Shown: positions 1 to 6,119 of the stretch, in pieces
How the letters are laid out: every line of letters begins with the position of its first letter
Numbering within the stretch: position 1 is the first letter of the stretch
DNA from: VRUE01 sp035997045
GTDB taxonomy: Bacteria; Actinomycetota; Thermoleophilia; Solirubrobacterales; 70-9
DNA length: 8,018 nucleotides
Reading direction: 5' to 3'
Assembly: GCA_035997045.1 (NCBI GenBank)
Contig: DASYIY010000049.1
Location: forward strand, 1-8,018
Translations under genes and position numbers: made by a program
Notes under the pieces: generated by a model
Seen by the model: only the letters and a program-made list of their open reading frames with translations
Databases searched by the model: none
What the model was told of the DNA's origin: nothing

Positions 1-1
1 C

Positions 2-469
2 ACCGAGTTCCTCACCGAGACCCGCGGCACCGGGGTGATGCACCACGTCTTCGAGAGCTGGGAGCGCTGGGCCGGCGAGCTTCGCCTCCGCCCCACCGGC
101 TCGATCGTCGCCGACCGCCGCGGCAAGACCGCCGCCTACGCCCTGATCGGGATCCAGGACCGCGGCACACTCTTCATCGGCCCCGGCGAGGAGGTCTACG
201 AGGGGATGATCATCGGCGAGAACGCTCGCGCCGAGGACATGGACGTCAACGCGACCAAGGAAAAGCAGCAGACCAACATGCGCGCTGCCGCCGCCGACGT
301 GCTCGAGCGCATGGCGCCGCCTACACGGCTCTCGCTCGAAGCCGCGGTCGAGTTCCTGCGCGAGGACGAGTGCGTCGAAGTCACCCCCGAGTCGGTCCGC
401 CTGCGCAAGGTCGAGCTCGACAAGCTGAAACGCCAGAAGGCCGCCCGCACGGCCGGCCGCGGCCGCTAG
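2..469 (+). CDS. typA: Translational GTPase TypA/BipA, C-terminal part (5' end outside window)
   Basis: Only the last 155 residues are present; the frame is open to the left edge. TypA/BipA is a ribosome-associated GTPase of the EF-G/LepA superfamily, needed for stress adaptation and for ribosome assembly at low temperature. Full proteins are usually a little over 600 residues, so roughly three quarters is missing, including the G domain. Visible hallmarks of the C-terminal region are TETRGTG followed by MHHVFESWE, then GTLFIGPGEEVYEGMIIGE, then the DMDVNATKEKQQTNMR block and the terminal RLSLEAAVEFL...VEVTPESVRLRK motif. These match the family signature nearly word for word. The protein ends in a short basic tail (KRQKAARTAGRGR). 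The gene converges on the minus-strand regulator gene, and the stop codon (467-469) overlaps that gene's stop codon. The identification is firm; the start cannot be seen. Confidence 0.95.
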   Translation, partial: TEFLTETRGTGVMHHVFESWERWAGELRLRPTGSIVADRRGKTAAYALIGIQDRGTLFIGPGEEVYEGMIIGENARAEDMDVNATKEKQQTNMRAAAADVLERMAPPTRLSLEAAVEFLREDECVEVTPESVRLRKVELDKLKRQKAARTAGRGR

Positions 470-1056
470 CTCCGACCCGGCGCCGGCATCTCGCAGCAGA
501 GCGTCGCCGACATCACCGTGATCCCGTCCTCGCCGCTCTCGGCCAAGCGTTCGGCGCTTTCAGCCTGCACCGCAAAGGACGCCTCCAGGGCCTCGCTGTG
601 GATCCGGACCAGGTCACGCCAGCCGCGCTCGTCCACGACCGCAACCGAACGGCTCGCGTGGGAATCGTCGCGAGCGGCGAACAGCCCTGATTCCAGGGAC
701 TCATCCGCGTCGGCGAGGATCGCCTTAACGAGCCAGGCCCCAAGCTGCCGGCGTTCCTCGAGACTGAGCGCGGCCCACTCCTCGTTGCTCCAAAGAGCCC
801 GCACCAGTGCCCGGTAGCGGAACTCCCCCGTCCCCCCGGCCGACCTGTCGGCAACGACCTCGATCAGCCCTTGATCGAGCATCTTCTTGAGATGACCCGT
901 CATGACAGCGGGATCGACTCCGAGCTCGCTGGCGAGCTGAGTGGCCGACGCCGTGCGTTCATTGAGCCTCACCAGCGCCTTGACGCGCACAGAGTCGGCA
1001 GCCAGATCCACCAGCCGCCGGTCGATCCCACCCTCATTGCCGGTCCCCTCAATCAC
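466..1056 (-). CDS. ArsR-like winged-helix transcriptional regulator, 196 aa
   Basis: This is a predicted cytoplasmic DNA-binding protein. Residues about 12-68 form a winged helix-turn-helix: a leading helix (RRLVDLAADSVRVKALVRL), then SATQLASELGVDPAVMTGHLKKMLDQGLIEVV, the usual pattern of ArsR/MarR-type regulators in which helix 3 (DPAVMTGHLKKM) would be the recognition helix and the following strand the wing. Residues about 80-175 are acidic and mostly helical (RALWSNEEWAALSLEERRQLGAWL), with no recognised ligand domain and no metal-binding CxC motif in the DNA-binding helix. The C-terminus has CC (187-188). I chose the GTG at 1056 because AAGGGGG (1063-1069, minus sense) lies 6 nt upstream. 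The open frame continues further upstream, but only as an antisense shadow of the dehydrogenase gene. The regulated genes are not identified. The acyl-CoA dehydrogenase gene lies upstream on the same strand but is separated by a terminator, so this gene probably has its own promoter. Confidence 0.8.
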   Translation of the reverse strand: MIEGTGNEGGIDRRLVDLAADSVRVKALVRLNERTASATQLASELGVDPAVMTGHLKKMLDQGLIEVVADRSAGGTGEFRYRALVRALWSNEEWAALSLEERRQLGAWLVKAILADADESLESGLFAARDDSHASRSVAVVDERGWRDLVRIHSEALEASFAVQAESAERLAESGEDGITVMSATLCCEMPAPGRS

Positions 1057-1062
1057 GCAGAT

Positions 1063-1069
1063 CCCCCTT
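1063..1069 (-). promoter_or_regulatory. Shine-Dalgarno site of the winged-helix regulator gene
   Basis: Read on the minus strand, AAGGGGG precedes the GTG start at 1056 with a 6-nt spacer (1062-1057). It decides the start of the regulator gene, since no ATG lies nearby in that frame. Confidence 0.65.
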
Positions 1070-1088
1070 GATCGACTTGGACCAGCCC

Positions 1089-1094
1089 ACCTTA
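1089..1094 (-). promoter_or_regulatory. Candidate -10 box for the regulator gene
   Basis: The minus strand reads TAAGGT here, which fits the TAnnnT form of a -10 hexamer. A start site about 7 nt downstream would give a leader of roughly 25 nt that contains the Shine-Dalgarno site. There is no good -35 box; the T run of the neighbouring terminator lies about where one would be. Because a terminator separates this gene from the dehydrogenase gene, some promoter is expected here, but this particular match is weak. Confidence 0.3.
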
Positions 1095-1110
1095 GTCGCC
1101 GTGAGCATGC

Positions 1111-1147
1111 AAAAAAAGAGCCGCCGGGCACGCTGGCCCGGCGGCTC
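1111..1147 (-). terminator. Rho-independent terminator of the acyl-CoA dehydrogenase gene
   Basis: A perfect 12-bp inverted repeat (GAGCCGCCGGGC at 1118-1129 and its complement at 1136-1147) encloses a 6-nt loop (1130-1135). Seven A residues on the plus strand (1111-1117) directly adjoin it, which is a run of seven U in a minus-strand transcript. The geometry is that of a strong intrinsic terminator for leftward transcription. It lies 28 bp beyond the dehydrogenase stop codon. There is no T run on the other side, so it should act in one direction only. Confidence 0.93.
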
Positions 1148-1175
1148 TCAACAGGGCCCCTGCCCTGAGTGCTGA

Positions 1176-2405
<1,230 letters not shown>

Positions 2406-2414
2406 TGGTCGGGG

Positions 2415-2420
2415 CTCCTT
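2415..2420 (-). promoter_or_regulatory. Shine-Dalgarno site of the acyl-CoA dehydrogenase gene
   Basis: The minus strand reads AAGGAG, 9 nt upstream of the GTG at 2405. This favours the GTG over the in-frame ATG at 2501, which has no such site and would extend the protein beyond the usual family N-terminus. Confidence 0.8.
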
Positions 2421-2476
2421 CTTTGTCGGTGCGTAAGCCTTTTCACGCGGCCGCGCGGCAGGGCGGCGACCACCGA

Positions 2477-2492
2477 TTGACTGGTCAGTCAA
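2477..2492. promoter_or_regulatory. 16-bp palindrome, candidate repressor operator
   Basis: TTGACTG and its exact complement CAGTCAA are separated by GT. The element lies in the 142-bp divergent region between the acyl-CoA dehydrogenase gene (minus) and the 160-aa protein gene (plus), 72 bp upstream of the dehydrogenase GTG. Length, symmetry and placement fit the operator of a dimeric repressor; TetR-family regulators of fatty-acid and acyl-CoA genes commonly bind such sites. No TetR gene is in the window. Each arm begins with TTGACT on its own strand, which also resembles a -35 box, but I find no convincing -10 at the right distance on either strand. Which regulator binds is unknown. Confidence 0.55.
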
Positions 2493-2535
2493 CCAAGCCA
2501 AAGGCTACCGGATAGCAGCGCCAGAGCGAGACCCC

Positions 2536-2541
2536 TACCCT
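2536..2541 (+). promoter_or_regulatory. Candidate -10 box TACCCT of a leaderless promoter
   Basis: TACCCT fits TAnnnT and ends 6 nt before the ATG at 2548, where transcription would start at or next to the start codon. No Shine-Dalgarno sequence precedes this ATG, which agrees with a leaderless mRNA. No clear -35 box is visible. The same layout recurs at two other genes in this window. Confidence 0.5.
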
Positions 2542-2547
2542 TGAGCG

Positions 2548-3030
2548 ATGGTCTGGCTCTTGGCATTGACCAACGTGCAGAGCGGCTACGCGCTGGCCGC
2601 GATCACGCTCTTGATCCTGCCGATCGCCGCCTTCAGCTTCATCCGCTCGGGGGCCGCCTGGGACGAGATCGGCAAGGGCCGCTTCGGGGTGATGCACTCG
2701 ATGCCGGCGCCACGCATGTCGCAGCCCGCCCAGCCGCTCGACAAGGCGATCCAGGCGGCGGAGGCACGCCAGATGCTGGAGGCAAAGTCCTACCGGCGCT
2801 TACAGCGCGGCGAACCGCCCCTCGACGTCGATGCCGAAATGACCCTGCTGCTTGACAGCGGACCCGGCGCAAGCACCGGCAAGGCGGATCTCGACCAAAA
2901 ACTCCGCGCCGAGGTGCGCGAGCTGGTGATCGCGCGCAACGAAAGGCGCATGCGCGCCGGCAAGGATCCGCTCGACATCGATGCCGAGGTAGAGCGGCAG
3001 GTCGCCGATTTCATAGGATTGGGCAACTGA
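2548..3030 (+). CDS. Hypothetical one-TM protein with a duplicated motif, 160 aa
   Basis: I do not recognise a named family. Residues about 12-32 (YALAAITLLILPIAAFSFI) form one membrane helix close to the N-terminus, followed by a mainly cytoplasmic-looking charged region. That region contains two copies of one motif 50 residues apart: YRRLQRGEPPLDVDAEM (82-98) and ERRMRAGKDPLDIDAEV (132-148), each preceded by a helical stretch. The pattern is basic pair, Gly, acidic or Lys residue, Pro-Leu-Asp-(Val/Ile)-Asp-Ala-Glu. Its function is unknown; it might be a small scaffold or binding module. The ATG is the first possible start and has no Shine-Dalgarno site, but a TAnnnT box sits 6 nt upstream. 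The stop codon overlaps the next start as TGATG, so this is the first gene of a three-gene operon ending in a peroxiredoxin. Confidence 0.75.
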   Translation: MVWLLALTNVQSGYALAAITLLILPIAAFSFIRSGAAWDEIGKGRFGVMHSMPAPRMSQPAQPLDKAIQAAEARQMLEAKSYRRLQRGEPPLDVDAEMTLLLDSGPGASTGKADLDQKLRAEVRELVIARNERRMRAGKDPLDIDAEVERQVADFIGLGN

Positions 3031-3374
3031 TGACGGGCGCCGCCAAGGAGAACCTCTACGAGGTCGAGGATCTGCTGATGCAGCCGGGGACCTACTTCAA
3101 CCCGCAGACCGAGGTGCTGGTCGTGGTCGACGACTCGACCTCGCTCGATCAGGAGGTCTTCAACATGGAGGCCTACGAGGGCGCCGACTGGGTCCGCATC
3201 TCCGACGAGGTGCCGGTCGACGAAGACAGCCGCGACCGCGTGCTCGAGCACTTCCAGACCAGTTACCACCCGGGCTCGACCGGCTCGGTCTCTGAGACAG
3301 CGCTGGAGCAGGGCGACGACGAGCTCGACGGGGACGAGGACGGCCAGGACCCTGGCCGCGAGGACGCCGAGTAG
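3030..3374 (+). CDS. Hypothetical small acidic protein, 114 aa
   Basis: Not assigned to a family. The first ~75 residues look like a compact alpha/beta domain: YEVEDLLMQPGTYFNPQTEV, then the strand LVVVDDS, then an acidic helical part (VFNMEAYEGADWVRISDEV). The rest is a disordered acidic tail rich in Asp, Glu, Gly and Ser (GDDELDGDEDGQDPGREDAE). No signal peptide, membrane helix or Cys is present, so a soluble cytoplasmic location is likely. Its ATG overlaps the preceding stop by one base, and its TAG overlaps the following GTG as TAGTG. Translational coupling on one mRNA is therefore probable. The position between a one-TM protein and a peroxiredoxin gives little clue to its job. Confidence 0.75.
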   Translation: MTGAAKENLYEVEDLLMQPGTYFNPQTEVLVVVDDSTSLDQEVFNMEAYEGADWVRISDEVPVDEDSRDRVLEHFQTSYHPGSTGSVSETALEQGDDELDGDEDGQDPGREDAE

Positions 3375-3841
3375 TGCTGGAAGCCGGGGCAGTAGCGCCC
3401 GACTTCACCCTGCCCAACCAGAACGGCAACGAGGTCAGCCTCTCCGGGCTGAAAGGCGAGACCGTCGTTCTCTACTTTTACCCCCGCGCCGACACCCCTG
3501 GATGTACCACCCAGGCCTGCAGCGTGCGCGACCGCCGCGCCGAGTACAAGGCCGCCGGCGCTCGCGTGATCGGCGTCTCGCCCGACAAAGTCGAGGCGGT
3601 TGCCAAGTTCGCCGGCAAATTCGACCTCGACTTCACCCTGCTCGCCGATGCCGACCACGCCGTCGCCGACTCCTACGGCACCTGGGTCGAGAAGTCGATG
3701 TACGGCAAGAAGTACATGGGCGTGCAACGGGCGACCTTCATCGTCGGCCCCGACGGCAAGATCGCCAAAGTCTTCCCCAAGGTCTCGCCGAAAACGCACG
3801 ACGACGTCGTGCTCAAAGCGCTCGCCGAGCTTTCCGCCTGA
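3374..3841 (+). CDS. bcp: Thioredoxin-dependent peroxiredoxin, Bcp/PrxQ type, 155 aa
   Basis: This cytoplasmic thiol peroxidase reduces H2O2 and organic hydroperoxides and is recycled by thioredoxin. The N-terminus has the family APDFTLPNQNG. The active site is PRADTPGCTTQAC: Pro37, Thr41 and peroxidatic Cys44, with Cys49 as the probable resolving Cys in the CxxxxC spacing of the alpha-2 Bcp subgroup. Arg119 in GVQRATFIV is the conserved active-site arginine, followed by the usual GPDGKI turn. The length is normal for Bcp. It starts with GTG at 3374, overlapping the previous stop by one base, with GAGGA (3360-3364) 9 nt upstream. It is the last gene of the operon and converges on the antiporter gene with a 9-bp gap. 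Confidence 0.95.
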   Translation: MLEAGAVAPDFTLPNQNGNEVSLSGLKGETVVLYFYPRADTPGCTTQACSVRDRRAEYKAAGARVIGVSPDKVEAVAKFAGKFDLDFTLLADADHAVADSYGTWVEKSMYGKKYMGVQRATFIVGPDGKIAKVFPKVSPKTHDDVVLKALAELSA

Positions 3842-3857
3842 CGACTCCGCTCAGGCG
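3835..3857. other. Short inverted repeat spanning both convergent stop codons
   Basis: CGCCTGA (3835-3841) and TCAGGCG (3851-3857) form a 7-bp perfect stem with a 9-nt loop. The arms contain the TGA stops of the peroxiredoxin and antiporter genes respectively, because both proteins end in Ala encoded as GCC before TGA. It could act as a weak two-way barrier, but it has no U run, so terminator function is doubtful. Confidence 0.35.
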
Positions 3858-5008
3858 TAGTAGAAGGCGATGCCGAAGACGAGGTAGACGGCCAGCAGTT
3901 GGACGCCCTCGAACCAGGTCGACTCGCCGTCCTGGGTGACGTAATTAGCGATCAGGATCGCGATCAGGACTGCCCCCAGCTCAAAGCCGTTGAAGACCAG
4001 CGCGAGCGGGTGCGGGCCGATGAAGAAGGAGGCGAGGACGAGGATCGGGGCGACGAAGAGGGCGACCTGGGCGCTGGAGCCGATCGCGATGTTGACCGCG
4101 AGGTCCATCTTGTTTTTCATCGCCACCACCACCGCGACCCAGTGCTCGGCCGCATTGCCGACGATCGCGACGACGATCACGCCGATGAAGAACTCCGAGA
4201 GGCCTACCGAGTGGGAAGCGTCGGAGATCGAGCTGACCAGTACCTCGGACATAACCCCGACCAACACCCCGGCGATCGCCAGCGCCAGCACCGAGGTGCG
4301 CGTCGACCACCCCAAGCTGTCCTCATCGCCGTACTCGGGATTGAAGAGCGCCCGGTGGGTCTTCAGCGAGAAGACGAGGCCGAGCACGTAGGTGACGATG
4401 AGAACGACCGCCACGGCGAGGGAAAGGTGCTCGACGGTCGAGCCGTAGTCGACGATCTCAGCCCCCGGCAGGGGCAGCCCCTTGCCCTCGACCAACTCGA
4501 AGATCGCCGGCATCAGCAGCGCCGCGGCGGCGAGCAACAGCATCGAGGTCTGGACGCTGGCGCCGGTCCTGCTGAAGGTCTGTTTCTCGCGACCGATCCC
4601 GCCCGCCAGCATCGCGGCGCCGAGGACGAGCAGGATGTTGCCGATGATCGAGCCGACGATCGAGGCCTTGACCACCTCGTGCAGGCCCTGGCCGAGGGCA
4701 AAGAGGGCGATGATCAGCTCCGGCGCGTTGCCGAAGGTGACGTTGAGCAGGCCGCCGATACCCGGCCCCGATCGGGCCGCCAGCTCCTCGGTGGCTCGGC
4801 CCATCAGGGCCGCCGTCGGGATGATGCCGAGCGCCGAGGTAGCGAAGACGAGACCGGCCGCGGCGCCGGCCAGGTCCAGCACCACCGCCAGCGGGATCAG
4901 CGGCGTCAGCAGGTACGGCCAACCATATGGAGTGCGGAGGAACGCGACTACTGGAGCATCCCCACGCAGTTCTGAATCGCGGTCGCGGTGTGGGCACCCT
5001 GCAGGCAT
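3851..5008 (-). CDS. Ca2+ (cation):proton antiporter, CaCA/CAX family, 385 aa
   Basis: This is an inner-membrane exchanger that expels Ca2+ in return for protons. The two inverted halves show the paired alpha-repeat signatures: LLNVTFGNAPELIIALFAL (87-105, Glu97) in the first half and VAIVGNAAEHWVAVVVAMKNK (280-300, Glu288) in the second. Those two acidic residues bind the ion in this family. About ten to eleven hydrophobic segments are visible, with an acidic loop near DYGSTVEH and HRALFNPEYGDEDS (about 187-231). The length is normal for CAX. The start is less sure: the ATG at 5008 is the only standard start codon before the first membrane helix, but it lies 61 bp inside the upstream lipoprotein gene and lacks a good Shine-Dalgarno site. 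A non-standard start within codons 14-20 is possible. It is the last gene of the leftward cluster. Confidence 0.92.
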   Translation of the reverse strand: MPAGCPHRDRDSELRGDAPVVAFLRTPYGWPYLLTPLIPLAVVLDLAGAAAGLVFATSALGIIPTAALMGRATEELAARSGPGIGGLLNVTFGNAPELIIALFALGQGLHEVVKASIVGSIIGNILLVLGAAMLAGGIGREKQTFSRTGASVQTSMLLLAAAALLMPAIFELVEGKGLPLPGAEIVDYGSTVEHLSLAVAVVLIVTYVLGLVFSLKTHRALFNPEYGDEDSLGWSTRTSVLALAIAGVLVGVMSEVLVSSISDASHSVGLSEFFIGVIVVAIVGNAAEHWVAVVVAMKNKMDLAVNIAIGSSAQVALFVAPILVLASFFIGPHPLALVFNGFELGAVLIAILIANYVTQDGESTWFEGVQLLAVYLVFGIAFYYA

Positions 5009-6072
5009 TCGAGGTAGGCCTGCTGACCGCCGCCGGAACTACCGGAGCTGCCACCGCCCCCGCCCGAGGAGGAGCCGCCGCCGACGCTGTTGAGGCCTTC
5101 CAGCAGGCCGCCGAGCCCGGCGGAGCCCTGGCCTTGGAAGGCGCCGAGCAGTTCGATCGGGTTGACCCCCAGCTTGAGGAAGAGGTCGCTGAGGGGCTTG
5201 GACGACTGCGGCGCCGAGATCGTCTGCTCTTCGTTGACCCCGGTGAGCTTCAGGTCGAAATCGAGCTGGACGCTCTTCACGCCGTTGCTGCTGGGGCCCG
5301 CCGGCGGTTCGATCGTCGCCTGGGCGGAGATCTCCCGCACGATGTGATCGTCGCCGACGTAGAGATCGACGTGGGCGTCCTTGACCGAGTCCTTCACCTT
5401 GCCCTTGGCCGCGTCCAGTTCGGCCGTCGTCGGAAGCGGGCCCGCCGCTTCCAGCTGCTTGCTGCAGGCCGGGTCTTCGATCAGTTCGCTTGCCGTGTCG
5501 AGCGCGGCCGAGGCGTTGAGGTCGCCGCTGACCTTGGTCGTGCTGGTACCGCCGACGTCGGCGCTGCCGCCTTCCTTGAGGTTTTCGATGAAGTCTGAGA
5601 TCTTCAGCTTGCCGGCCGCTTCCGTGCAGGCGCTCGCTTCGCTGCTCTGCCCGCCGCCCTGTTTGTCGATCGCCGATTTGACGAAGCCGAAGGTGGTCGG
5701 GTCGACTTCGTACTCACTGCCTTCGTAGCCGACGTAGGCCTTGTTGCCGCCGAGCAGGGTGAAGCCGCCGTCGAAGTCGATGTCTTCACCGCCGAGCGAG
5801 CCTTTGGCCGTCGCCGTCAAGTCGAATTCGGGCAGTTCCGCATCGCTTTCTTTCTGGAACGGGCCCGAGAGGCTGACGTCGACCTTGCCGCTTTTCCCGC
5901 CCTTGACGTCGATTCCGAGCGAGAGGTCGACGTTGCCGCTTTCGACCCCCTGCAGGGTCGCTTCGTCGACAACGGCCTGAGGGCTGTCGCTGCTTCCCCC
6001 ACCGCAGGCGGCGAACGCTGATGCCAGCGCGATCAGCGCCAGGAAGAGGGAGAGAATGCGAGCTCGGCTCAA
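4948..6072 (-). CDS. Predicted exported lipoprotein with Gly/Ser linker and Cys tail, 374 aa
   Basis: The N-terminus is a lipoprotein signal: MSRAR, a hydrophobic core (ILSLFLALIALASAF), then AAC with Cys23 as the probable lipid-bearing residue, then GGGSSDS. Phe at -3 of the lipobox is uncommon. Residues about 32-330 alternate beta-type repeats (VDLSLGIDVKG, KVDVSLSGPF, DLTATAKGSLGG) and resemble the LppX/LprG-type lipid-binding fold of actinobacterial lipoproteins; this is a resemblance only. Two internal Cys (149, 203) could form a disulfide. Residues 331-349 are almost pure Gly/Ser, followed by a short tail with Cys356 and Cys369, 13 residues apart. I chose TTG at 6072 because AGGAGG lies 9 nt upstream; the frame stays open further upstream only as a shadow of the kinase gene. 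It follows the kinase gene by 47 bp and overlaps the antiporter gene. Function unknown; possibly envelope lipid or ion binding. Confidence 0.85.
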   Translation of the reverse strand: MSRARILSLFLALIALASAFAACGGGSSDSPQAVVDEATLQGVESGNVDLSLGIDVKGGKSGKVDVSLSGPFQKESDAELPEFDLTATAKGSLGGEDIDFDGGFTLLGGNKAYVGYEGSEYEVDPTTFGFVKSAIDKQGGGQSSEASACTEAAGKLKISDFIENLKEGGSADVGGTSTTKVSGDLNASAALDTASELIEDPACSKQLEAAGPLPTTAELDAAKGKVKDSVKDAHVDLYVGDDHIVREISAQATIEPPAGPSSNGVKSVQLDFDLKLTGVNEEQTISAPQSSKPLSDLFLKLGVNPIELLGAFQGQGSAGLGGLLEGLNSVGGGSSSGGGGGSSGSSGGGQQAYLECLQGAHTATAIQNCVGMLQ

Positions 6073-6081
6073 AGTGGTGGG

Positions 6082-6087
6082 CCTCCT
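6082..6087 (-). promoter_or_regulatory. Shine-Dalgarno site fixing a TTG start for the lipoprotein
   Basis: Minus strand AGGAGG, a perfect anti-16S match, lies 9 nt upstream of the TTG at 6072. It selects this TTG, whose product begins with a short basic stretch and lipoprotein signal core. Confidence 0.85.
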
Positions 6088-6119
6088 GAAAAAGAGTCGG
6101 GATTGGCGTTGCCGTAAAG

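Noticed and set aside
2406..2501. 32-residue N-terminal extension of the acyl-CoA dehydrogenase from ATG 2501
   Set aside because: The extension has no family resemblance, runs across the palindrome, and lacks a Shine-Dalgarno site, while GTG 2405 has AAGGAG at 9 nt.
2477..2508. TTGACT of the palindrome as a -35 box for a plus-strand promoter
   Set aside because: No good -10 hexamer lies 16-18 bp downstream, and the nearest TAnnnT before the gene is far too distant; the minus-strand copy fails the same test.
3899..4975. 358-codon plus-strand open frame opposite the antiporter gene
   Set aside because: Its product is almost all Asp, Arg, Glu and Gln, the mirror of hydrophobic codons on the true strand; no domain.
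5034..5089. Possible simple-sequence repeat in the Gly/Ser-coding stretch
   Set aside because: It is codon-level low complexity of a protein linker, without a regular DNA repeat unit.
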